Shown: piece after piece, positions 17,470-25,694 of the stretch
How positions within the stretch are numbered: position 1 is the first letter of the stretch
Layout: every line of letters starts with the position of its first letter
DNA from: Marinobacter salexigens
GTDB taxonomy: Bacteria > Pseudomonadota > Gammaproteobacteria > Pseudomonadales > Oleiphilaceae
Assembly: GCF_018860765.1 (NCBI RefSeq)
Contig: NZ_JAHKPV010000019.1
Coordinates: forward strand, 439,972-503,971
Direction of reading: 5' to 3'
DNA length: 64,000 nucleotides
Notes under the pieces: generated by a model
The model's database searches: none
The model's input: the letters and a program-made list of their open reading frames with translations, nothing else
What the model was told of the DNA's origin: nothing
Program-made: the position numbers and the translations under genes

Positions 17470-18681
17470 ATGAACAACACTAATAAAGTCTATTATTCCG
17501 GCTTCGGCATCCCCGAGGAGCTTTCGCACCCTGAGGTGAGCAACACCATAAGACAAGTGCTAAGAGATGTTCTGAACGGCCAGGAACTGAGCGAGCCTGA
17601 TGCTATTGATTTGTTCCAGGTTGAGGGCGCTGAACTCGACGCCCTGACAGCGACTGCTGATGTGCTTCGCCGCCGCAGCGTGGGCGACGACGCAACCTTT
17701 GTGATTACCAGAAACATCAACTACACCAATGTGTGCTACATGGGTTGCAGGTTCTGCAATTTTGCCAAGCGCAAGAGTGATCCCGACGCCGAGTTTTTTG
17801 ACCTGGACGAAATCACCCGCCGCGCCCAAGAAGCCTGGGATCGAGGTGCCACAGAAGTATGCATTCAAGGTGGACTACACCCGAACATTTCCGGTCATTT
17901 CTACCGGGACATTGTCAAGTCCATCAAACGCGTGCTCCCAGACATGCACATACACGCGTTCTCGCCTTTCGAGATCTGGTACGGCGCCCAAAAGAGTCGC
18001 ATGTCTTACCGCGACTACATTCGTGATTTGGTAGATCACGGCTTGGGCTCCATGCCGGGCACGGCCGCAGAGATTCTGGACACGGAAGTTCGCAAGCAAT
18101 TGACCCGAGACAAACTCACCACCGAGCAGTGGGTAGAAATAATTACAACGGCTCACGAAGAAGGCTTGCCCACTACGTCTACCATCATGTACGGCCATAT
18201 TGACGGCCCCGAGCACTGGGCTGCTCATTTGGGCTTGCTACGCAAGATCCAGAAGCAAACCGGTGGTTTTACAGAGTTCGTCCCCCTGGGCTTTATCCAT
18301 TACAAAACCCCCCTATTTCTTGAGGACAAGGGCGTTCGTCCTGGCCCAACTCGGCTTGAGAACATTCGCATGCACGCCGTGGCGAGGCTGATGCTCAATG
18401 GCTGGATCGATAATATCCAGGCATCTTGGGTGAAGATGGGCCCTGAACTGGCCGGGGAATTACTCGCTGCGGGTGTCAACGATATGGGCGGCACTCTGAT
18501 GAATGAAAGTATCTCCCGGGCAGCCGGCGCCATGCATGGTCAGGAAATGTTGCCTGAAGATATGGCACGAATCATTCGCGACATGGGCCGACGCCCTGTT
18601 CGTCGCAACACTCTTTATGAGCACGTCGAAAACTACGATGACATGCATTACTTCCAACGTATTGCAGGGATTCAGGTATGA
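17470..18681 (+). CDS. cofH: FO synthase subunit 2 (radical SAM)
   Basis: CofH (403 residues) couples the aminouracil precursor with a tyrosine-derived fragment in the first half of FO formation. Cys89, Cys93 and Cys96 (VCYMGCRFCNFAK) are the cluster ligands, and the C-terminus has ASWVKMGPELAGELLAAGVNDMGGTLMNESISRAAG, characteristic of this family. The ATG at 17470 follows AAGGAGACG. An in-frame ATG at 17440 overlaps cofG and is less likely. The TGA overlaps the cofD ATG (ATGA), implying translational coupling. Confidence 0.96.
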   Translation: MNNTNKVYYSGFGIPEELSHPEVSNTIRQVLRDVLNGQELSEPDAIDLFQVEGAELDALTATADVLRRRSVGDDATFVITRNINYTNVCYMGCRFCNFAKRKSDPDAEFFDLDEITRRAQEAWDRGATEVCIQGGLHPNISGHFYRDIVKSIKRVLPDMHIHAFSPFEIWYGAQKSRMSYRDYIRDLVDHGLGSMPGTAAEILDTEVRKQLTRDKLTTEQWVEIITTAHEEGLPTTSTIMYGHIDGPEHWAAHLGLLRKIQKQTGGFTEFVPLGFIHYKTPLFLEDKGVRPGPTRLENIRMHAVARLMLNGWIDNIQASWVKMGPELAGELLAAGVNDMGGTLMNESISRAAGAMHGQEMLPEDMARIIRDMGRRPVRRNTLYEHVENYDDMHYFQRIAGIQV

Positions 18682-19640
18682 CTATGCGTATCACTTTGTT
18701 GGCTGGAGGTGTGGGCGGCGCGAAGCTGGCTGAAGGATTGGCCGCGATCTGTCCACCGGAAAACCTCTCAATCATTGGCAACATCGCCGATGACGAGGAG
18801 TTTCATGGCCTTTGGGTCTCACCGGATATCGACACTCTCACCTACAGCCTGGCAGACATGATTGACCGAAAGCAGGGCTGGGGTCTGGCGGATGAGCGGC
18901 ATCGTGTACTGGCTGGGTTGGAGCGACTTGGCTGCGACACCTGGATGTCATTGGGCGACCAAGACATGGCCACCCATATATTTCGCACCCAATTGCGCAA
19001 TCAGGGGGTCCGTCCCAGCGCCATTGCTCAAACTATTGCGGAGTCATTAGGCGTGAAGGCCCACATACTTCTGCCCACGGATGATCCGTTGCAAACGCGC
19101 ATCAAAACGGAACAAGGCTGGTTGAGCTTTCAGGAATACTTTGTACGCGAACGCTGCCAGCCAGACGTGCTCGACATCCGCTTCAAGGGCGCAGAGGAAT
19201 CCTGGCCAACTCCGGAAGCGGTACAGGCTATTAAAAACGCCGACCTGCTACTGATTGCACCAAGCAACCCAATTGTCAGTATCGCGCCTATTTTGGCAAT
19301 ACCGGGTATCCGCCAGGCAGTGGCCGAGACCCGTGCCGCCAGAGTGGCTGTTTCACCGCTTATTGGTGGGCGCACCATCAAAGGGCCTGCTGACCGGATG
19401 CTGGTCGCCTCAGGGTTTGCCTGCAACAGCCTTGGTGTGGCGGATAGCTATGCCGGCCTGATCGACGGGCTGGTTATTGACGATGAAGACCAAGCCGAAC
19501 GCGAAGAGCTGGAAGCGCGAGGTTTTCAGGTATTAACCACCTCTACATTGATGACCTGTGCCGAAGACAAAAACCGTTTGGCAAAAGACGTGTTGGCCTT
19601 TGCCAGCACCGTCGGGGTGGAGGAGGCTGCAACGTGTTAA
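18678..19640 (+). CDS. cofD: Phospholactyl/phosphoenolpyruvyl/phosphoglyceryl transferase for F420-0
   Basis: CofD (320 residues) transfers the phosphorylated three-carbon unit from the CofC-made guanosine diphosphate intermediate to FO, giving F420-0. The N-terminal LLAGGVGGAKLAEGL and internal LLIAPSNPIVSIAPILAIPGIR are family signatures. It overlaps cofH by 4 bases and cofC by 7. Which three-carbon donor is used (2-phospholactate, PEP or 3-phosphoglycerate) differs between lineages and cannot be read directly here. Confidence 0.95.
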   Translation: MTMRITLLAGGVGGAKLAEGLAAICPPENLSIIGNIADDEEFHGLWVSPDIDTLTYSLADMIDRKQGWGLADERHRVLAGLERLGCDTWMSLGDQDMATHIFRTQLRNQGVRPSAIAQTIAESLGVKAHILLPTDDPLQTRIKTEQGWLSFQEYFVRERCQPDVLDIRFKGAEESWPTPEAVQAIKNADLLLIAPSNPIVSIAPILAIPGIRQAVAETRAARVAVSPLIGGRTIKGPADRMLVASGFACNSLGVADSYAGLIDGLVIDDEDQAEREELEARGFQVLTTSTLMTCAEDKNRLAKDVLAFASTVGVEEAATC

Positions 19641-20335
19641 AGAAACCTCTGATTGTAATCCCGGTTAAGGGCTTTAATAAGGCAAAAACCCGCCTCGGCG
19701 GCAGGTTTCCTCCCCTTCGCCGCGCGACTTTGGCCAGACGTCTTTGTGAGCGTACCCTGCGGTTTTTCCATCGATACCTACCGGAATACGATCTGCTGGT
19801 TGTTACCTCATCTTCGGTTATTGCCGATCTGGCCAAACGCCATGGCGCTCAGGTTTTGCAGGAAGCCGTAGCAGAAGGCTTGAGCGCTGCCGCGGAACGC
19901 GCCGCTAAATGGAGTCAGATGCATGGCTATGAGGCCCAGCTGTTAATTCCGGCAGATATTGCCCACCTTGATGAAACCGAAGTTCGCAGCTTACTGGCAA
20001 TCTATAGCGGCTCGCCCGGGGTAGTGCTTTGCCCGGCTGACGATGGCGGTACCAATGCCCTGCTGACCTCACCTCCTGACGCTATTCCTTTTCGGTTCGG
20101 CAAGCGTTCCGCCTCCGCCCACAAAGAGGCCGCATCGCAACAGGGCATACCGTGCCAGACGATTGAACTAACTCACTTACGCTTTGATCTCGACACCCCT
20201 GAAGATCTGGATACGCTCGATTCTATTGTTCAACAACACGGCGGTGACACGCCTCGGGAGCTAAAGAGGTTATGGAAACTGTGCTCAGCCCTACACGTGA
20301 CAACACCTCGTTCAGCATGGATGACAACACAATGA
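19634..20335 (+). CDS. cofC: Guanylyltransferase for F420 side-chain precursor
   Basis: CofC (233 residues) activates the three-carbon phospho-acid with GTP for CofD. The nucleotidyltransferase N-terminus VIPVKGFNKAKTRLGG, the central LLIPADIAHL and the C-terminal LRFDLDTPEDLDTL are intact. The start is a GTG at 19634 that overlaps the end of cofD. The gene ends with an ATGA overlap into cofE. Proteobacterial homologues are reported to accept 3-phosphoglycerate, giving 3PG-F420; whether this one does is open. Confidence 0.93.
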   Translation: MLKKPLIVIPVKGFNKAKTRLGGRFPPLRRATLARRLCERTLRFFHRYLPEYDLLVVTSSSVIADLAKRHGAQVLQEAVAEGLSAAAERAAKWSQMHGYEAQLLIPADIAHLDETEVRSLLAIYSGSPGVVLCPADDGGTNALLTSPPDAIPFRFGKRSASAHKEAASQQGIPCQTIELTHLRFDLDTPEDLDTLDSIVQQHGGDTPRELKRLWKLCSALHVTTPRSAWMTTQ

Positions 20336-21111
20336 CAGCACAGGGCAAAGTGAGTCTTCGTGCACTGGAAGGCATTCCAGATATTCACCCTGGCGACGAT
20401 CTGGCAGGCATATTGATCGAAAACCTGAAGCGCCAAAACCGCCCTTTGAAAGACGGCGACATTTTGGTAATTGCTCACAAAGTGGTTTCTAAAGCCGAGG
20501 GCCAGATTGTTGAATTGGCGAATATTACCCCTGAGGCTGAAGCTCTGGAGCTCGCCGAGAAAATACACAAAGACCCCCGCAAGGTAGAAGTCATTCTGCG
20601 GGAATCCACCCGTGTTGTGCGGGCAATGAAACGACCCGATCAACAAGAGGGAACCTTGATTGCCGAACACCGCTTGGGCTTCATTTGCGCAAACGCCGCG
20701 GTAGACGAATCCAACGTTGGTCGCGAGGACACCGTGATCCTTCTACCAAAAGACCCAGACGCAAGTGCCCACCGGCTTTGTGCCCGGCTGCAGGACGCAT
20801 TCGGTGTGCGGGTAGGTGTCGTGATTACCGACACCTTTGGCCGGCCTTGGCGGCTTGGGCTTGTAAACGTAGCTATAGGACTAGCGCAAGTACCTGCCCG
20901 CATCGACATGGTTGGCGAACGAGACGCTTTCGGTCGTGAGCTGTCTGTGACCATGCCCGCTCTGGCTGACGAATTAGCTGCAGCATCGGGCTTGGTGATG
21001 GGAAAAAGTGACAAAACGCCGGCAGTACTATTCAGCGGCGTTGAATGGCAAACCTGCGACAGTTCTGCAGGACAACTGATAAGACCCCAACAAGAGGATA
21101 TGTTCCGATGA
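20332..21111 (+). CDS. cofE: F420-0:gamma-glutamyl ligase
   Basis: CofE adds the glutamate tail to F420-0. From the ATG at 20332, which overlaps the cofC stop as ATGA, the protein is 259 residues. The frame is open to 20272, but that start would overlap cofC by 64 bases. Motifs include [22 protein letters not shown] near the N-terminus and [22 protein letters not shown] in the centre. There is no C-terminal nitroreductase-like domain such as FbiB carries in mycobacteria, where it reduces dehydro-F420. It overlaps npdG by 4 bases. Confidence 0.94.
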   Translation: MTAQGKVSLRALEGIPDIHPGDDLAGILIENLKRQNRPLKDGDILVIAHKVVSKAEGQIVELANITPEAEALELAEKIHKDPRKVEVILRESTRVVRAMKRPDQQEGTLIAEHRLGFICANAAVDESNVGREDTVILLPKDPDASAHRLCARLQDAFGVRVGVVITDTFGRPWRLGLVNVAIGLAQVPARIDMVGERDAFGRELSVTMPALADELAAASGLVMGKSDKTPAVLFSGVEWQTCDSSAGQLIRPQQEDMFR

Positions 21112-21773
21112 GTATTGCTATTCTTGGTGGCACTGGCCCTCAGGGCCGCGGCCTAGCATTAAGGTTCGCCCGCGCAGGCCGCCCTGTCGTAATTGGCTCA
21201 CGCGAATCTGAGCGTGCTCAAACAACGGCCGGCGAACTCAACAGCATGTTGTCTGGTGCTGCACAGATCAGTGGTGATGATATCCGTGGCGCTGTTGCAG
21301 CGGCCGGTGAAATGGTGATTCTCGCCGTGCCCTATTCGGCCCATAACGCCACACTGGAATCGGTCCGTGATCTGCTTGAAGGCAAGATTCTGATCGATAT
21401 TGTGGTGCCGTTAGCCGATGGCGATCCCAAAAAAGTGGATATGCCTGCTGCAGGTTCTGCTACAGAAGCGGCCCAAGCACTGCTTGGGGATGAAATCCCT
21501 GTAGTGGGCGCCCTGCACAACGTCTCAGCAACCACCCTTAACCACTTGGACCAACGCATTAACTGTGACGTGCTTGTGTGTGGCAATGATTTGGCAGCCA
21601 AAGAAAAGGTCATAGAGTTGATTCGGTTACTGGAAGTGGAAGCATACAACGCTGGCCCCGCTGTCAACGCGCGCTGTATCGAAGCCATCACGCCAATCCT
21701 GATTCGTCTCAACATCTCAAAGAAAGTTCCGTTTACCCATGCAGGTATACGCATTTGGGCGCCCAGCGCCTGA
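21108..21773 (+). CDS. npdG: F420H2:NADP+ oxidoreductase
   Basis: This 221-residue Rossmann protein begins [24 protein letters not shown], with the NADP motif and the GSR(E/D)S segment of the NpdG/Fno family, and continues [22 protein letters not shown]. Fno moves hydride between NADPH and F420; in an organism without F420-reducing hydrogenase it would make F420H2 from NADPH. The ATG at 21108 overlaps the cofE stop; the frame is open further upstream, but that part is antisense-like and overlaps cofE. It completes the synthesis-plus-reduction module. Confidence 0.93.
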   Translation: MSIAILGGTGPQGRGLALRFARAGRPVVIGSRESERAQTTAGELNSMLSGAAQISGDDIRGAVAAAGEMVILAVPYSAHNATLESVRDLLEGKILIDIVVPLADGDPKKVDMPAAGSATEAAQALLGDEIPVVGALHNVSATTLNHLDQRINCDVLVCGNDLAAKEKVIELIRLLEVEAYNAGPAVNARCIEAITPILIRLNISKKVPFTHAGIRIWAPSA

Positions 21774-21830
21774 TACAAGAAAAATCAATCCGGCACCACT
21801 ACAAATAAATACAAAAGAAGGAATATAACT

Positions 21831-22835
21831 ATGGAATTCGGTATCTGTTTTAAAGGTTTCGTCAGCCCAGATCGCGCGCGCAGCTTGGTCATACAGGCAG
21901 AGGCAGCCGGCTTCGACTATTGCTGGTTTTATGACTCACACATTTTGTGGCGCGAGTGCTATCCAGCTATTGCTATGTGTATGGAGCACACGACCAAAAT
22001 GCGCTTTGCTCCCTGCGTAACTAACCCCAATGCCCGTGACTGGTCGTTGGCGGCAAGCCTTTTCGCCAGTCTCGCCAAACAGAGTGGTGGTCGCTTCGAC
22101 ATAGGGCTTGGTCGCGGCGATAGCTCAGTAAGGGTTATGGGTAAAAAGCCGGCATCACTGGCCCGAGTAGCAGAGTTCACTCAGAAGGTCAAAGCGATGG
22201 TACGCGGTGAAGAGGTAATGTATGGAGACTGCCCGGAGCCTGTGAAATTCCCGTGGTCTGATGGCTACGAGCTGCCCGTGCACATCGGTGCGTATGGTCC
22301 CAAGGCCCTGAAAACTGCAGGCGAAGTTGGGGATGGCGTTATCTTGCAGATCGGCGACCCTTACATCGTGGAGTGGCTTGGCAACCAGGCTCGCACTGCT
22401 GGTGAGGAAACTGGACGCAACATGGACGATTACAAGGTAATCGTTGCCGCTCCTGCGTACTTTGGCGACAAAGACAGCTGCATTGAAGCCACCAAGTGGT
22501 TTCCCGCCATGGTTGGTAACCATGTGGCAGATATCGTTGAAAAATATGGTACAGACAGCGGTATGGTACCCAAAAGCCTTACAGACTATATAGAAAAACG
22601 TAAAGGCTATGATTACTCCAAGCATGGCCAAAGCGACAACCCTTATCTGGATTTCATAACACCAGAGATTGTCGATAGCTTTTGTGTACTGGGTCAGCCT
22701 GAAGACCATATCAAAAAGCTTCAGCATCTTCAGGAGGCTGGTATGACTCATTTCAACATCTATCTGGATAACGGAGATGAGGAAAACATAATCGCGCAGT
22801 ATGGCGAGCATGTGATTCCACGCTTCCAGAAATAA
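21831..22835 (+). CDS. F420-dependent LLM-family oxidoreductase (CPS_4043-like)
   Basis: This 334-residue luciferase-like TIM-barrel protein begins MEFGICFKGFVSPDRARSLV and carries the F420-group segments QAEAAGFDYCWFYDSH, RFDIGLGRGDSSVRVMG and GPKALKTAGEVGDGVIL. It resembles methylenetetrahydromethanopterin reductase (Mer)-type F420 enzymes rather than the flavin-dependent RutA monooxygenase. From memory it fits the CPS_4043 family of putative F420 oxidoreductases, whose proteobacterial members are noted next to dihydropyrimidinase genes. It lies 57 bases after npdG with a good AAGGAA ribosome binding site. Given the pyrimidine genes nearby and the absence of a dihydropyrimidine dehydrogenase, I infer it may reduce uracil or thymine with F420H2. 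This is untested; a flavin oxygenase role is the main alternative. Confidence 0.85.
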   Translation: MEFGICFKGFVSPDRARSLVIQAEAAGFDYCWFYDSHILWRECYPAIAMCMEHTTKMRFAPCVTNPNARDWSLAASLFASLAKQSGGRFDIGLGRGDSSVRVMGKKPASLARVAEFTQKVKAMVRGEEVMYGDCPEPVKFPWSDGYELPVHIGAYGPKALKTAGEVGDGVILQIGDPYIVEWLGNQARTAGEETGRNMDDYKVIVAAPAYFGDKDSCIEATKWFPAMVGNHVADIVEKYGTDSGMVPKSLTDYIEKRKGYDYSKHGQSDNPYLDFITPEIVDSFCVLGQPEDHIKKLQHLQEAGMTHFNIYLDNGDEENIIAQYGEHVIPRFQK

Positions 22836-22893
22836 CCCAGGTAGCCGGTGGCAATGCCACCGGTTCCTCCCCCCCCCGTTGTATAGCAAGACT

Positions 22894-22910
22894 AAGCCAC
22901 ATTGTGGCTT
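22894..22910. promoter_or_regulatory. Perfect palindrome before the amidohydrolase gene
   Basis: AAGCCACATTGTGGCTT is an exact 8+1+8 palindrome about 65 bases upstream of the amidohydrolase start. It follows a GC-rich hairpin (22845-22863) and a run of nine C. It may be an operator for the amidohydrolase-pnt unit; it does not resemble the RutR-like sites. Confidence 0.35.
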
Positions 22911-22975
22911 GGCAAGGGATTCTGACGACTTTTTTAAAGCAAACTGAAGTCAAACAACGTATCGCGAGGCAGAGC

Positions 22976-24208
22976 ATGAAAGACATTCGTATCAACAAGC
23001 AGCGCTTATGGGACACTTTGATGGAGATGGGCGAGATAGGCGGCACCGAAAAGGGTGGATCCTGTCGGTTAGCGCTTACCGACCTGGACAAGCAGGGCCG
23101 TGATCTTTTCGTTCGCTGGTGCGAAGAAGCAGGTTGCACCATCACCGTCGATAAAATGGGCAACATTTTTGCTCGCAGAGCAGGCGAAGATAACTCCTTG
23201 CCGCCAGTTGTAATGGGCAGCCACCTGGATACCCAGCCCACAGGTGGCAAATTTGACGGGGTGTACGGCGTACTGGCCGGCTTGGAAGTTATTCGCACCC
23301 TCAACGATAACGATATCAAAACTCGCGCGCCAGTCGAGGCCTCTGTCTGGACAAACGAGGAAGGTTCGCGCTTCCCACCGGCAATGGTTTCCTCCGGCGT
23401 GTTTGCGGGCGAATTCGACCTTGAGTATGGCCTGAGCCGGGCTGACCTTGACGGCAAAACCATGGGTGAAGAACTAAAACGCATTGGCTATGCCGGAGAC
23501 GCCGACGTTGGCGGGCGGTCATTCAAAGCCTTCTTTGAAGCCCATATTGAACAGGGCCCGATTCTTGAAGACGAAGACAAAAAAATCGGCGTGGTGACAG
23601 ATGCCCAAGGGCAGCGCTGGTACGAGCTCACCCTGACCGGTCAGGAATCCCATGCTGGCCCTACGCCTATGCCCATTCGTCGTGATGCATTGGTAGGCGC
23701 TGCACGCATCATCGATATGGTGAATCGCATTGGAATGGATAACCAGCCGAACGCCTGCGCCACCGTAGGTCTTCTGCAAGTGTTCCCAAACTCGCGCAAC
23801 GTTATCCCGGGCGAAGTGTTCTTTACTGTGGATATTCGCCACCCAAATGACAAGATTCTGGAACAGATGGACCAGGCCCTACGTGAAGGTGCTGAGCGCA
23901 TTGCTGAAGACGCTCGGCTGGAAATGGAGTTCAAGCAGATCTGGCACTCCCCGCCCGTTCCTTTTAACAAGGACTGTGTTGACTCTGTAAGAAGAGCTAC
24001 GGAAGAGCTGGGGTTCAGTCATCGCGACATGGTCAGTGGTGCAGGTCATGATGCCTGCTATATCTCCCGGGTTGCCCCTACATCCATGATCTTCGTACCT
24101 TGCGAAGACGGTATCAGCCATAACGAGGCCGAACGCGCAGACCCGGATGACCTGGCCGCTGGGTGCGATGTTCTGTTCAGAGCTGTAGTTCAGCACGCCA
24201 ACGATTAA
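22976..24208 (+). CDS. M20-family N-carbamoyl amidohydrolase (hydantoinase/carbamoylase type)
   Basis: This is a 410-residue zinc or manganese amidohydrolase of the beta-ureidopropionase / N-carbamoyl-L-amino acid hydrolase / allantoate amidohydrolase group. Metal-site motifs are visible: GSHLDTQPTGGKFDGVYGV (His, Asp), TNEEGSRF (Glu), EAHIEQGPILE (His) and SHNEAE (His). Such enzymes remove carbamoyl groups as CO2 and NH3. Its place directly after the F420 oxidoreductase suggests N-carbamoyl-beta-alanine or a related ureido acid as substrate. A second, nitrilase-type enzyme for that step lies at 35112-35984, so the two may handle different substrates. The ATG at 22976 gives the family N-terminus; the frame is open to 22904. 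Confidence 0.88.
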   Translation: MKDIRINKQRLWDTLMEMGEIGGTEKGGSCRLALTDLDKQGRDLFVRWCEEAGCTITVDKMGNIFARRAGEDNSLPPVVMGSHLDTQPTGGKFDGVYGVLAGLEVIRTLNDNDIKTRAPVEASVWTNEEGSRFPPAMVSSGVFAGEFDLEYGLSRADLDGKTMGEELKRIGYAGDADVGGRSFKAFFEAHIEQGPILEDEDKKIGVVTDAQGQRWYELTLTGQESHAGPTPMPIRRDALVGAARIIDMVNRIGMDNQPNACATVGLLQVFPNSRNVIPGEVFFTVDIRHPNDKILEQMDQALREGAERIAEDARLEMEFKQIWHSPPVPFNKDCVDSVRRATEELGFSHRDMVSGAGHDACYISRVAPTSMIFVPCEDGISHNEAERADPDDLAAGCDVLFRAVVQHAND

Positions 24209-24240
24209 TTACAGGTTCGAACAGACCCCGGAGAATAACA

Positions 24241-25404
24241 ATGAAAATATCAGTCATGCGAGAGCGCCATCCGAGTGGAGGTCGGGTGGCGCTCACACCC
24301 GCAAACGTTTCAGCTTTGAAAAAACTCGGTTGCCAGATCTTTGTTGAGACTGGCGCCGGTGATGCAGCCAGTTTCAGCAACGACAACTATCAGGAAGCGG
24401 GTGCCGAGATTCTTGAATCCCGCGCACAACTTCTGGAAAAGGGTGAGATCATTCTATGCGTAGACGCCTCCCGTGAGGAGGCGCTGGCCGACCTAAAGGC
24501 TTGCCACATATGTATAGGCTTGATGGATCCCCTTAGTAACTGTGATCGTTTCAGTAACCTCGCGAAGCGCGGCATCACAACAATTTCACTTGAATTGGTG
24601 CCACGTATCAGCCGAGCTCAGAGCATGGATGCACTCTCATCCATTGCGACTCTGGCTGGCTATAAGGCCGTTTTGATGGCCGCCTCTCATGCCCCCCGTA
24701 TCTTTCCAATGATGATGACAGCCGCCGGTACCCTAAGCCCCTCCCGCGTATTCATTATGGGTGCCGGAGTAGCCGGTTTGCAGGCAGCCGCTACTGCCAA
24801 GCGATTGGGTGCTGTAGTGGAAGCCTATGATATCCGACCAGCTGCACGAGAGCAGATCCTCTCCGTAGGTGCAAAGCCTGTCGAGTTGGATCTGGACACC
24901 TCGTCAGCAGAAGGACAAGGAGGCTACGCCAGCAAGCAGGATGAAGATTTCCTCAAGCGCCAACGTGAACAGATGAGTACGGTGCTGGCACAACAGGATG
25001 TTGTTATCACTACGGCGGCCATACCTGGCGCGAAAGCCCCGATACTGATCACGGAAGAAATGGTGAAAGGCATGAAACCAGGGGCAGTGATCGTAGATCT
25101 GGCTGCCGAACGGGGCGGCAACTGCGAACTAAGCAAGGCTGGCGAAACCGTGACCGCCTATGGCGTTACTATTCTGGGCCCCATCGACATTGCAGCGTCC
25201 CTACCTAACCATGCCAGCCAAATGTTTGGACGCAATGTTGAGAGTTTGCTTGAGCACCTTCTCGATGAAGAGGGGCGGCTGACGCTGGATTTCGAAGATG
25301 AAATTCTGGATCAGACCGTCATTACACACGAGGGCGAAGTTCGTGCGACCCGCATTCGTGAACGCTTGACTCCCTTAATTCAGCCACAAGAGGCCATAGC
25401 GTAA
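24241..25404 (+). CDS. pntAA: NAD(P) transhydrogenase alpha subunit, soluble part
   Basis: PntAA (387 residues) is the NAD(H)-binding domain I of proton-translocating transhydrogenase. It begins MKISVMRERHPSGGRVALTPANV and has the dinucleotide fold VFIMGAGVAGLQAAATAKRLGAVVEAYD and the RQREQM segment of this family. The split alpha subunit (PntAA plus PntAB) is typical of many proteobacteria. The ATG at 24241 follows GGAG and lies 32 bases after the amidohydrolase stop; the frame is open further upstream but overlaps it. With NpdG, the complex could feed NADPH into F420 reduction. Confidence 0.95.
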   Translation: MKISVMRERHPSGGRVALTPANVSALKKLGCQIFVETGAGDAASFSNDNYQEAGAEILESRAQLLEKGEIILCVDASREEALADLKACHICIGLMDPLSNCDRFSNLAKRGITTISLELVPRISRAQSMDALSSIATLAGYKAVLMAASHAPRIFPMMMTAAGTLSPSRVFIMGAGVAGLQAAATAKRLGAVVEAYDIRPAAREQILSVGAKPVELDLDTSSAEGQGGYASKQDEDFLKRQREQMSTVLAQQDVVITTAAIPGAKAPILITEEMVKGMKPGAVIVDLAAERGGNCELSKAGETVTAYGVTILGPIDIAASLPNHASQMFGRNVESLLEHLLDEEGRLTLDFEDEILDQTVITHEGEVRATRIRERLTPLIQPQEAIA

Positions 25405-25691
25405 TGGACATCTTAATTATGCAGATATCACTCTTTGTGCTGGCGGTCATTCTGGGGATCGAATTGATCACCAAGGTACCCGCAACCCTACACACACCAT
25501 TGATGTCTGGCAGTAATGCCATTTCAGGCATCACTCTGGTAGGCGCACTTCTCGCGGCTGGCTCGGGCGATGCCAACAGTTTATGGGTGTCGACTCTCGG
25601 CATGGTCGCAGTAGCACTGGCTACCATCAACGTGGTGGGTGGATTTCTGGTCACCAACCGTATGCTGCAAATGTTCAGCAGAAGGAGGTAA
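25404..25691 (+). CDS. pntAB: NAD(P) transhydrogenase alpha subunit, membrane part
   Basis: This is a 95-residue membrane protein with three hydrophobic helices and the signature ELITKVPATLHTPLMSGSNAISGITLVGAL, the N-terminal membrane module of domain II. Its ATG overlaps the last base of the pntAA stop, indicating tight coupling. pntB follows after 3 bases. Confidence 0.96.
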   Translation: MDILIMQISLFVLAVILGIELITKVPATLHTPLMSGSNAISGITLVGALLAAGSGDANSLWVSTLGMVAVALATINVVGGFLVTNRMLQMFSRRR

Positions 25692-25694
25692 ACC

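Noticed and set aside
21831..22835. Calling the LLM protein RutA (flavin pyrimidine oxygenase)
   Set aside because: Sequence segments look like Mer-type F420 enzymes, no rutB-F genes accompany it, and the pathway genes present belong to the reductive, dihydropyrimidinase route.
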